Counted from the first letter of the stretch, positions 1-6,979 are shown. The stretch: 7,155 nt of DNA from Moraxellaceae bacterium (GCA_014378805.1 JACMMY010000078.1:1-7155); one strand, 5' to 3'. The notes: generated by a model from the letters alone, not told the origin. Made by a program: numbers and translations.

Positions 1-488
1 CCGAAGGCGACTCGTTGACCTTTGACATTAAATTAGATGAACAACATCGCGCTAATGCGACGAATGTACGTTACGCCCATGAAAAAGACAAAACTAAGCC
101 GTCTAGAGACGCAAAGATTGGTTTTAGTCAAATATTTGCAATGACATATTGCATTGTTTTATTAGCACTATTATTCCTCGGTAAACTTCCTTTATCCGTC
201 GTGTGTGCTTACATCCTTTTAGGTGTGATTACATTTATTACTTATGCCTTTGATAAATCAGCGGCACAGAACAATCAATGGCGAACTCAAGAAAGTACCT
301 TACACATCATGAGTTTAATGGGTGGATGGCTTGGCGCGTTACTTGCTCAAAAAAAGCTACGGCACAAATCAAAAAAACAAGAGTTTCAGACAGTTTTCTG
401 GATGACGGTGACATTGAATTGTGGTGCGTTTGGGTGGCTACTGACACAAGGTCATTTTGAATTTTTCCGACGTGTTATCGGTTTTTAG
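1..488 (+). CDS. Cold-shock-domain/DUF1294 membrane protein, 3' part only (5' end outside window)
   Basis: The reading frame is open from base 3 to the TAG at 486-488, so the gene begins upstream of the window. A TTG at 15 could be read as a start, but the codons before it are also coding: the first residues read EGDSLTFDIKLDEQ and continue to ANATNV, which matches the last strands of a cold-shock (CSD, OB-fold) domain. After a charged linker (KDKTKPSRD) come hydrophobic segments at about bases 135-190 and 195-255, then the DUF1294 (PF06961) core: an FDKSAAQ-type motif, R and E residues, a GGWLGALLAQ helix, and the basic RHKSKKQEF stretch before a last membrane helix. Fusions of an N-terminal CSD to a C-terminal DUF1294 membrane domain are common in this group. 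The likely location is the inner membrane with a cytoplasmic nucleic-acid-binding head. The biochemical function is unknown. No convincing intrinsic terminator follows the stop codon. Confidence 0.85.
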   Translation, partial: EGDSLTFDIKLDEQHRANATNVRYAHEKDKTKPSRDAKIGFSQIFAMTYCIVLLALLFLGKLPLSVVCAYILLGVITFITYAFDKSAAQNNQWRTQESTLHIMSLMGGWLGALLAQKKLRHKSKKQEFQTVFWMTVTLNCGAFGWLLTQGHFEFFRRVIGF

Positions 489-558
489 GCAGGTTTAATT
501 TTATTCAATCCGATCAAACTACTCAGTCATTCCATAAATCACTACAGCCCCTAGTTTT

Positions 559-567
559 TGCTACAAT
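559..567 (+). promoter_or_regulatory. Putative extended -10 promoter for the acyl-CoA dehydrogenase
   Basis: TGCTACAAT lies at 559-567: a TG dinucleotide one base before the hexamer TACAAT, which matches the consensus TATAAT at 5 of 6 positions. No good -35 box sits 16-18 bases upstream, which is acceptable for an extended -10 promoter. The predicted transcription start is near 574, giving a leader of about 75 bases before the ATG at 649. The site fits the gene spacing but was found by eye only. Confidence 0.45.
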
Positions 568-639
568 ACAACTACTCAAAATAGATCAATGATGGATACC
601 TCGTTCAGTCCGTCACTTTTTGTCACTTCAATTCAATGC

Positions 640-644
640 AGGTG
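640..644 (+). promoter_or_regulatory. Ribosome binding site that favours the 649 start
   Basis: AGGTG sits four bases before the ATG at 649. The alternative in-frame ATG at 589 has only A/T-rich sequence in front of it and would add 20 residues with no resemblance to the family's usual N-terminus. Spacing is a little short, so the site is moderate rather than strong. Confidence 0.5.
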
Positions 645-648
645 CCCC

Positions 649-2421
649 ATGCCAATCTATACCGCTCCCCTACAAGACATGCGTTTTATTCTAAATGACG
701 TTTTTAAAGCTGATGCGTTCTGGCAAGCTACCCCTGAACTCGCACATATTGACAGCGAAACGGTAAACCAGATTTTAGAAGGAATGGCTAAATTCAGCCA
801 AGACGTACTCGTGCCATTGAACCGCACTGGCGATGAAGAAGGCGCAAAAATCGAAAACGGCGTAGTCACCACACCAAAAGGCTTCAAAGAAGCGTTCAAA
901 GCGTACGCAAACGATGGTTGGGTCGGACTTGGCGCGGATGAAGAATGGGGCGGTCAAGGCATGCCAAAAATGGTTTCAGTCATGACCGACGAAATGATTT
1001 TCTCTGCAAACCCAGCTTTTATGCTTTACCCGCTACTCTCAGTTGGTGCAGGTATGGCGCTGAACTCATACGCATCACAAGAACAAAAAGAACAGTATTT
1101 GCCAAAAATCTATAGCGGCGAATGGGCTGGCACCATGTGCTTGACCGAATCACATGCAGGTACCGACCTCGGTATCATGAAAACCAAAGCTGTGCAAAAT
1201 GCAGATGGTAGCTATGCGATTACGGGTAATAAGATTTTTATTACGGGTGGAGACCATGATCTCGCTGAAAATATTATCCATCTCGTATTGGCTAAAACAC
1301 CTGACGCACCTGCTGGCTCACGTGGCATTTCATTGTTCATCGTACCGAAGTTCCTGTTGAATACTGATGGTTCAGTGGGCGAACGTAATCACGTTGGCGC
1401 AGGTTCAATCGAACACAAAATGGGTATTAAAGCATCGGCAACTTGCGTGATGAACTTTGATGGTGCAAAAGGCTTCATCGTGGGTAAAGAAAACGAAGGT
1501 CTCGCTGCAATGTTCATCATGATGAACTACGAACGTTTATCGATGGGTATTCAAGGTCTCGGTGCATCAGAAGTCAGCTACCAAAACGCTGCTCAATACG
1601 CAACTGACCGTCTACAAGGTCGTAGCGCAACGGGTGTTAAATCTCCAGAAAAACCAGCAGACAGCATCTTAGTTCATCCAGATGTACGCCGTATGTTGCT
1701 TAAAACCAAAGCACATAACGAAGCAGCACGTTGCTTTGCGATGTACGTTGCTCAGCAACTTGACATGACCAAATTTAGCGATGACACCACCAAAGCAAAA
1801 GCTGACGAACGTGTAGCACTCCTCACGCCAGTGGCTAAAGCTTTCTTAACCGACAAATCTTTTGATGGTTGTATCGATGCACAAATGGTCTTTGGTGGAC
1901 ATGGTTATATCCGTGAATGGGGTATGGAACAGTTCGTTCGTGATTTGCGTATTGCTCAAATCTACGAAGGCACCAACGGTATCCAAGCAGCTGACTTGAT
2001 CGGTCGTAAAGTCACCAAAAATGGCGGTAAGTTCGTTGCAACTTATCTCGCAGAAATTCGTGAATTTGCAGCAACGATGCAAACCGACTGGATGAAAGCT
2101 GCGGTGCTTAAATCTGCGGATACCTTAGAAGCACTAACCACACACGTTGTTGAACGCGCTCAAGTGAATGCAAGTGAACCCAATGCGGCAGCGGTAGATT
2201 ATCTACATGCGTTTGGTCTCACTAGCTATGCGTACATGTATGCAATGATTGTTGAAGCGGCGAGCAAAAAAGAAGGTGCGTTCTACAAGAACAAACTCGA
2301 CCTCGCTCGTTTCTTTGTCACACGCATGTTGCCTGAACTTGATGCACGCGCAAAAATCATTGAATCAGGGTCTGATGTGATCATGGGCTTTGACGAAGGT
2401 TATTTCACTGCATTTGCATAA
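649..2421 (+). CDS. Acyl-CoA dehydrogenase, long DmdC-like subclass with extra C-terminal domain
   Basis: FAD-dependent flavoenzyme that introduces an alpha-beta double bond into an acyl-CoA, passing electrons to electron-transfer flavoprotein; cytoplasmic. With the start at 649 it has 590 residues, longer than classical acyl-CoA dehydrogenases (about 380-400) and typical of the subclass that includes 3-methylmercaptopropionyl-CoA dehydrogenase DmdC. Visible in order: a short N-terminal extension (MPIYTAPLQDMRF), an all-helical N-terminal domain, the flavin-contact motif LTESHAGTD at residues 165-173 followed by the beta domain (ITGNKIFITGG), the C-terminal helical domain with GGHGYIREWGMEQ and RDLRIAQIYEGTNGIQA, and then a C-terminal extension from about residue 465. 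Glu440, in YEGTNG, is the predicted catalytic base. The substrate cannot be told from sequence; a medium- or long-chain acyl-CoA is as likely as a sulfur-containing one, so I assign no gene name. Arginine codons are nearly all CGT/CGC, unlike the signalling genes downstream, suggesting high expression. The gene appears monocistronic, with a promoter near 559 and a terminator at 2474-2542. An in-frame ATG at 589 is a less likely start. Confidence 0.95.
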   Translation: MPIYTAPLQDMRFILNDVFKADAFWQATPELAHIDSETVNQILEGMAKFSQDVLVPLNRTGDEEGAKIENGVVTTPKGFKEAFKAYANDGWVGLGADEEWGGQGMPKMVSVMTDEMIFSANPAFMLYPLLSVGAGMALNSYASQEQKEQYLPKIYSGEWAGTMCLTESHAGTDLGIMKTKAVQNADGSYAITGNKIFITGGDHDLAENIIHLVLAKTPDAPAGSRGISLFIVPKFLLNTDGSVGERNHVGAGSIEHKMGIKASATCVMNFDGAKGFIVGKENEGLAAMFIMMNYERLSMGIQGLGASEVSYQNAAQYATDRLQGRSATGVKSPEKPADSILVHPDVRRMLLKTKAHNEAARCFAMYVAQQLDMTKFSDDTTKAKADERVALLTPVAKAFLTDKSFDGCIDAQMVFGGHGYIREWGMEQFVRDLRIAQIYEGTNGIQAADLIGRKVTKNGGKFVATYLAEIREFAATMQTDWMKAAVLKSADTLEALTTHVVERAQVNASEPNAAAVDYLHAFGLTSYAYMYAMIVEAASKKEGAFYKNKLDLARFFVTRMLPELDARAKIIESGSDVIMGFDEGYFTAFA

Positions 2422-2436
2422 GTCGTTATGTGTGAA

Positions 2437-2465
2437 GACAAACCTAAGTTTGGTTTAGATTTGTC
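2437..2465 (+). other. Short inverted repeat between stop codon and terminator
   Basis: GACAAA (2437-2442) pairs with TTTGTC (2460-2465). After one C-A mismatch, CTAA (2444-2447) pairs with TTAG (2455-2458), leaving a 7-base loop. It lies 15 bases after the dehydrogenase stop codon and just before the intrinsic terminator, and no T-run follows it. It may stabilise the mRNA 3' end, or may be chance; a function is not demonstrated. Confidence 0.35.
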
Positions 2466-2473
2466 GTATTAAG

Positions 2474-2542
2474 AAAAGCCCTTTTTATTGATTAGTATTT
2501 TGATTTCAAATATAAAATATCAATCATGAAGGGCTTTTTTTT
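2474..2542 (+). terminator. Rho-independent terminator of the acyl-CoA dehydrogenase gene
   Basis: The outer stem pairs AAAAGCCCTT (2474-2483) with AAGGGCTTTT (2529-2538), and a run of eight T follows from the stem into 2535-2542. Further pairing extends the stem inward: ATTGAT (2487-2492) with ATCAAT (2519-2524), and ATTTT (2497-2501) with AAAAT (2514-2518), making one long imperfect hairpin. It lies about 50 bases after the stop codon and should insulate the metabolic gene from the signalling genes downstream. Confidence 0.85.
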
Positions 2543-2699
2543 ATTTAATTGACCGAAAATTTGATCCACATCTCAAAATCCTATTTTTAGTTCAAAACAC
2601 TTCACATTAACCCAAAAAAACAACTCAAGCATCGCACAAAAAATAGTCCTTTTAAGCCTGTTCTAATACTGCTAAATTGCATATGTCACCCACAAAAGA
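2543..2699 (+). promoter_or_regulatory. Intergenic leader of the HD-GYP gene, C-rich and G-poor, with a weak promoter candidate
   Basis: This gap must hold the promoter of the following gene, since a terminator precedes it. The best candidate by eye is an extended -10, TGCTAAATT (2670-2678; hexamer TAAATT, 4 of 6), with a poor -35 (TTTTAA, 2650-2655). If it is used, the leader is only about 15 bases. By hand count, 2565-2640 contains 22 C and 3 G with several A-tracts, so an RNA from this stretch would be unstructured. No riboswitch-like fold is visible. Confidence 0.3.
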
Positions 2700-5579
2700 A
2701 TGACAATGGGACGATATATGCAAAGGATTATGCATTGGTTAAAACGTAGATGGCGTATTCGTGTTGTCATGTCTGTCATGATGATCGTTGCGATCACATT
2801 GACTGCTGTAACACTCATTAGCGTCAATTGGATTGGCACGCGCACATTACTGCTCAACGCTGCTGCAAGCAAAGCGGAGATGACTAGTCAAATCACCGAA
2901 CAACGGGTGCAACACATTGTTGGTCCTGCCGAAGCATTACTCCGTGTATTAGCACTTGACCCCATTGTTGATGCCACTTCCCTCGCAGAACGTTTAAAAC
3001 GCTTACGCGTGTTTGCAACAGATTTGCGCGCCAATCCCATTATGACTGCAGTCTTTATTGGCTATGATAATGGTGATTATTTTTTAGTTAGCCCGCTAAA
3101 CCAAGCCAAAATCCGCAAAAGTTATCATGCGCCAGCACGCGCATCCTTCGCGGTTCGCACCGCGCTTGGTCAAGACGGTAAACAACGCGCTCATCAAATA
3201 TTTTTTTATGATCGTCACTTGAATCTCCTTGAGCAGCGCCCTGATCCAAGCTATGAGTATGACCCTCGACAACGGCCTTGGTATGGCAATGCGCTCAACT
3301 CAAAAGACTTGGCAATTTCAAAACCCTATCTTTATGCTGATGCGCCGATCATGGGGATCACCTTATCAATGCGTGGAAGTAATCCGCACTCTGTCGTTGC
3401 GATGGATATCCCCTTGGTCGGAATCAAAGAAGCTTTGCAGAAGCTGAGTATTACGCCTAATAGCCAAATTGCCCTTGTTGATAGCCACGGTGAAATCATT
3501 GCCGCCAATACATCCTCTTCGACCAAAGAATCTACAGCAACATCATCTACGTTACAGTTATCCACAGTACACACTTTGGGAAATGCTGCATTGTTGCGCT
3601 TATGGCTGCTTCACCCAGATCACCAAGTGTTGTCCTATCGAAGTGATGATCAAGATTGGCTCGGTCGCCGCATCGTCCTGTCAGAATATCGGGATTTAGG
3701 CTTGCAACTGTTAATTGCGACACCAACCAAAGAACTCTTAAAAGATTTGTATGCCCATAGCCTTCAGATGATTTTAATTGCGATTGGTTTGGGGCTGTTG
3801 TTACTGGCGTTTGGGGCATGGCTAGGACATCGGATTGGTCAAGTCATTGAGCAGCACATTCAACGCGTCAGACAAATGTCTAATTTCGACTTTAGCCGAC
3901 TGGCACCAGACTTTACCATGCTTTATGAGGCCTATCAGCTCACAGATGTCACAGATGATGTGGGTCGAACCATGGAAGCCTTATTGAAAATTAGTCAGGT
4001 CTTGCAAGCCGAACCTCATATCGAAACGATGCTTGACCAAGTACTGAAACTATTCGTTGAAGCGGCTCGCTGCGACAGTGGCGCGGTTTATCTGTATCAC
4101 CAAGAAGACAAACGTTGGAACAAAACTGCTTCCTGTGGTCAGCAAAGTGATATTGATGCGATTTCGACACAACTTCATCTTGAGCCAGATCTACATTTGG
4201 ATAAAAGTGCAACTTGCCAAAATTTTGCTATCCGTGGAAGACAGGGTGACGTTCTGGGGCACGTCATCCTCAAGCATGCAGGTGATCAAGAACATCGATC
4301 TCGGGATTTTTTGATTTTCAGCGAGCGTTTGACGGGAATGCTTGCGATTCCTATCGAAACCAGACAGTTGATTGAATCGCAGAAAGCCTTATTGGATGCG
4401 TTCATTCTTGTTCTCGCCGATGCGATTGATATCAAAAGTGCGCATACTGGCGGACATTGCCGACGTGTGCCGAAGCTGGCGATGATGTTCGTGGATCAAT
4501 TATCGGATGATACCGAAGGTCGTTATGCTGACTTTCAATGCATCAATGATGATCGAGAAGCTTTTCGACTGGCGGCATGGCTGCATGACTGCGGCAAAAT
4601 AACTTCTCCAGAGCATATCATTGATAAAGCCACAAAACTGGAAACGATTTATAATCGCATACACGAAATTCGCACTCGGTTTGAAGTCCTTCGGCGTGAT
4701 GCACAAATTGCATCGCTTGATGCACAACTGGCTGGCACAGACCTCGCTATTGCAGAAGCTAAGCGTGATGCGCAATATGCTCAATTAGAGGATGACTTCG
4801 CCTTCGTAGCGCAATGTAATATTGGAAGTGAATTTCTAAGTGATGATGCTATTGCACGTCTAGAAAAGATCTCACAGCAGACATGGCTAAGGTATTTTGA
4901 CGATACTCTTGGTTTATCCGCGCTAGAACTGGCACGATATGACACAACTTTACTGCCACCAACCAACGCCTTACCTGTGCGTGAACCATTACTGGCAGAC
5001 AAGCTAGAGCATCTCGTTCCATGGGATGAGGCACAAAAGCCAGTTGTAGAAAAAGATGATCCGCGAAATATTTATGGCTTTGATATGCAATTACCACCAT
5101 ACCAAAGAAATAACGGAGAGATTTATAACCTCAACGTTAGACGTGGCACGCTGACCAATGAAGATCGTTTTGCGATCAATAATCATATTGTGCAAACCCT
5201 GATCATGCTGACCAAATTACCTTGGCCTAAGCATTTACAGCGGATTCCAGATCTGGCGACCAACCATCATGAACGTATGGATGGCAATGGGTATCCGAGA
5301 CGGCTACATGGTTCGCAGATGTCCATTGAGGAGCGCGTACTGGCTGTTGCCGATGTCTTTGAGGCTTTAACTGCGACGGATCGTCCATATAAATCTGCCA
5401 AGACTATCTCAGAATCACTCGCGATCATGGCGAAAATGAGTAAAGAAAATCATCTAGATAGCGGGCTATTTATCTACTTTTTAAATAGTCGCTTATGGTT
5501 AGATTATGCGCACGAGTTCATTCCATCTGAGCAAATTGATGAAGTCAATATAGACGAACTGGTTCGTATGGCGAGTTAA
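2700..5579 (+). CDS. Membrane receptor dCache-HAMP-GAF-HD-GYP, probable cyclic-di-GMP phosphodiesterase
   Basis: Predicted inner-membrane sensor that hydrolyses cyclic di-GMP in response to a periplasmic ligand. Domains in order over 959 residues: basic N-terminus; transmembrane helix at about 20-42; periplasmic double-Cache domain at about 45-350 with the conserved YDPRQRPWY motif at 187-195; second helix at about 355-376; HAMP-like linker at about 377-430; GAF domain at about 431-555; HD-GYP from about 562 to near the C-terminus. Catalytic residues visible: His586 (TGGH), His629-Asp630 (HDCGK), His829 (INNH), His856-His857 (HHERMDGNGYP, 856-866), and Asp885 in ADVFEALTATDRPYK. The GYP motif is intact, so activity is expected. 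About 170 residues, roughly 648-815, are inserted between the HD motif and the next metal histidine; the first part is charged and helical and could form a coiled coil. I recall the motifs DKATKLETIYNRIHEIR and RRGTLTNEDR from other proteobacterial HD-GYP proteins, so the insert is probably a subfamily trait. ATGs at 2700, 2706 and 2718 are all possible starts; none has a strong Shine-Dalgarno. The ligand is unknown. A diguanylate cyclase gene follows. Confidence 0.93.
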   Translation: MTMGRYMQRIMHWLKRRWRIRVVMSVMMIVAITLTAVTLISVNWIGTRTLLLNAAASKAEMTSQITEQRVQHIVGPAEALLRVLALDPIVDATSLAERLKRLRVFATDLRANPIMTAVFIGYDNGDYFLVSPLNQAKIRKSYHAPARASFAVRTALGQDGKQRAHQIFFYDRHLNLLEQRPDPSYEYDPRQRPWYGNALNSKDLAISKPYLYADAPIMGITLSMRGSNPHSVVAMDIPLVGIKEALQKLSITPNSQIALVDSHGEIIAANTSSSTKESTATSSTLQLSTVHTLGNAALLRLWLLHPDHQVLSYRSDDQDWLGRRIVLSEYRDLGLQLLIATPTKELLKDLYAHSLQMILIAIGLGLLLLAFGAWLGHRIGQVIEQHIQRVRQMSNFDFSRLAPDFTMLYEAYQLTDVTDDVGRTMEALLKISQVLQAEPHIETMLDQVLKLFVEAARCDSGAVYLYHQEDKRWNKTASCGQQSDIDAISTQLHLEPDLHLDKSATCQNFAIRGRQGDVLGHVILKHAGDQEHRSRDFLIFSERLTGMLAIPIETRQLIESQKALLDAFILVLADAIDIKSAHTGGHCRRVPKLAMMFVDQLSDDTEGRYADFQCINDDREAFRLAAWLHDCGKITSPEHIIDKATKLETIYNRIHEIRTRFEVLRRDAQIASLDAQLAGTDLAIAEAKRDAQYAQLEDDFAFVAQCNIGSEFLSDDAIARLEKISQQTWLRYFDDTLGLSALELARYDTTLLPPTNALPVREPLLADKLEHLVPWDEAQKPVVEKDDPRNIYGFDMQLPPYQRNNGEIYNLNVRRGTLTNEDRFAINNHIVQTLIMLTKLPWPKHLQRIPDLATNHHERMDGNGYPRRLHGSQMSIEERVLAVADVFEALTATDRPYKSAKTISESLAIMAKMSKENHLDSGLFIYFLNSRLWLDYAHEFIPSEQIDEVNIDELVRMAS

Positions 5580-5654
5580 AATAATTTAATGAAATTTAGT
5601 GAATAAGCGAATTTAAAAAGTGCGTATTTTAGGGTGGGTTGTTTTTTGTAGTCG

Positions 5655-5678
5655 AAAAAAATCTGCTTAGGTTTTTTT
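5655..5678 (+). terminator. Possible weak AT-rich hairpin terminator after the HD-GYP gene
   Basis: Seven A (5655-5661) can pair with seven T (5672-5678), extended inward by TCT with AGG (one G-U pair) around a GCTT loop. It lies 75 bases after the stop codon. The stem is nearly all A-T, which is poor for an intrinsic terminator, so read-through into the diguanylate cyclase gene is possible. Confidence 0.3.
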
Positions 5679-5702
5679 GTGAATAAATCAGATCATTTAG
5701 GT

Positions 5703-5708
5703 TACTAT
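5703..5708 (+). promoter_or_regulatory. Weak candidate -10 box for the diguanylate cyclase gene
   Basis: TACTAT (5703-5708) matches TATAAT at 4 of 6 positions, with TGAATA (5680-5685) as a poor -35 at 17 bases. The 5580-5773 gap has no other good candidate, so the gene may have an atypical promoter or be read from upstream. Confidence 0.2.
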
Positions 5709-5759
5709 GCTGTTGCTTATCACGCCATCGACGATTAAGAGTTGATAAAAATAGCTCAA

Positions 5760-5774
5760 CGAACAGGTAGTTCG
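5760..5774 (+). other. Small hairpin overlapping the alternative GTG start of the cyclase gene
   Basis: CGAAC (5760-5764) pairs perfectly with GTTCG (5770-5774), leaving AGGTA in the loop. AGGT is the Shine-Dalgarno that a GTG start at 5774 would use, and the first base of that GTG is in the stem. The hairpin lies just upstream of the AGGA (5778-5781) that would serve the ATG at 5792. It may tune initiation; a five-base stem could also be chance. Confidence 0.3.
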
Positions 5775-5791
5775 TGCAGGACAAGAGAACC

Positions 5792-6958
5792 ATGGAACGT
5801 CAAATACAGAAAATCAGAACCTTGCGTAACCATTTATCTGCCGCACTAGAATGGAGCTCTGTTGATAAGGGGCTAATTTTATTGGTCATGATCATTCCTA
5901 TCTATGGACAATATCTCCTTTGGTCACTATATGTATTGAGCCGACCTGATCGTGAGCGATTGGTCAATGTATACCTGACTATAGAAGTGATGAAAATTGA
6001 AATCGCGTTTATGATCATGGGCGCAATCACACTATTCCTCGGTCTTTATCTGCGCAAAAAAAACCCTGATGGCTTGTTTTTTCAACATCTCACATTGCAC
6101 TTTTTTTCACTGACCTTGGTCGCAATGAGCTACACCATCGGAACAGCCTCTTTTTGTGCGGGCTTAGTATTGCTCGGCGCACCCGTTTTTGGCTTCATCC
6201 TCCTCGACCGCAAAGCAGTTTGGGGCGCCACGATTACTGCGCTGATTGTCCTGCTCGGACTCAGTTATGCGACCGCATACGGATTCATTCCGTATGCGCC
6301 CGTGATGGTTCCAGCGATTGACCATGCCAGTATTTTATTCTGGATGAATAGTGTCTTTTTCTTTGCCGCGCCCTTTTTTATTCTGATTATTTTAATGGCT
6401 GATCAGATGCTGATGTGGTGGCGGGAACGTGAAGATAAAATTCGCCATATGAGTCGTACGGATGCATTAACAGGCATCCATAATCGAATGAGTATTCTCA
6501 GTATCTTAGACCGTGAAGTTGCGCGTGCTGAACGCACCAAAACATCGCTTTCCATGGTCATTCTTGACCTTGATCATTTCAAAAAAGTGAATGACGTCTG
6601 GGGGCATCCGACGGGTGATCTGGTGTTAAAAACAGCGGCTAAGGTTTTAAAGCATAATATTCGAGAGATTGATGCGTTAGGTCGCTATGGTGGCGAAGAA
6701 TTTGTCATTGTATTACCTGGAGCCGACCCACTTGAAGCTCAAAAAATCATTGAACGTTGCCGAGTTAAACTGTCCGAAGCCGAAATACTCTCCGACAATC
6801 ACAGCTTGATTAAAGTCACCGCTAGTTTTGGATTAGTGAGTGTCAATGGACATACGATTGAATCACATACCTTGATTAAAACAGCGGATGAAGCGTTGTA
6901 TTTGGCCAAGCATAGTGGACGCAATAGGATCGAAATTAAGACTTTTGAAGCGGTTTAG
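5792..6958 (+). CDS. Six-transmembrane GGDEF-domain diguanylate cyclase
   Basis: Predicted inner-membrane enzyme that makes cyclic di-GMP from two GTP. Numbering from the ATG at 5792 (388 residues): membrane helices at about 27-49, 68-88, 99-118, 119-138, 142-165 and 180-203, then a short linker (WWREREDKIRHM) and the GGDEF domain from SRTDALTGIHNR (221-232) to the end. The metal/GTP motif LDLDHFKKVND and the active-site loop RYGGEEF (GGEEF at 300-304) are intact. The product-inhibition I-site is present as REID (291-294), spaced from GGEEF as in feedback-inhibited cyclases such as PleD. The N-terminal membrane domain resembles integral-membrane sensory (MASE-like) modules, but I cannot assign a named family. 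A GTG at 5774, six codons upstream with AGGT before it, is an alternative start; I prefer the ATG, with AGGA ten bases upstream. It lies 212 bases after the HD-GYP phosphodiesterase gene, which has the opposite activity. Confidence 0.93.
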   Translation: MERQIQKIRTLRNHLSAALEWSSVDKGLILLVMIIPIYGQYLLWSLYVLSRPDRERLVNVYLTIEVMKIEIAFMIMGAITLFLGLYLRKKNPDGLFFQHLTLHFFSLTLVAMSYTIGTASFCAGLVLLGAPVFGFILLDRKAVWGATITALIVLLGLSYATAYGFIPYAPVMVPAIDHASILFWMNSVFFFAAPFFILIILMADQMLMWWREREDKIRHMSRTDALTGIHNRMSILSILDREVARAERTKTSLSMVILDLDHFKKVNDVWGHPTGDLVLKTAAKVLKHNIREIDALGRYGGEEFVIVLPGADPLEAQKIIERCRVKLSEAEILSDNHSLIKVTASFGLVSVNGHTIESHTLIKTADEALYLAKHSGRNRIEIKTFEAV

Positions 6959-6979
6959 TCTTTTTTGATTGACTATTAA

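Noticed and set aside
278..460. 60-codon + strand frame inside the DUF1294 gene
   Set aside because: It overlaps the conserved DUF1294 core in another frame and has no family features.
612..626. Direct repeat GTCAC (612-616 and 622-626) near the dehydrogenase start
   Set aside because: Five bases repeated once is within chance, and it is not an inverted repeat suited to a dimeric repressor.
657..957. Two reverse-strand open frames (657-899 and 775-957)
   Set aside because: They lie within the well-supported acyl-CoA dehydrogenase gene and show no recognisable domain; they are antisense shadows.
3229..3819. Several short frames on both strands inside the sensor region of the HD-GYP gene
   Set aside because: They are fully contained in a long gene with clear domain structure, and their translations look random.
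4500..5100. Reverse-strand frames of 73-94 codons across the HD-GYP insert
   Set aside because: I checked whether the insert might be a foreign gene on the other strand. The + frame is unbroken through it and its edges join conserved HD-GYP motifs, so the antisense frames are not needed to explain it.
5580..5791. Possible cyclic-di-GMP riboswitch before the cyclase gene
   Set aside because: The context made this worth checking, but I see no GEMM-like conserved core or paired helices, only AT-rich sequence and small hairpins.
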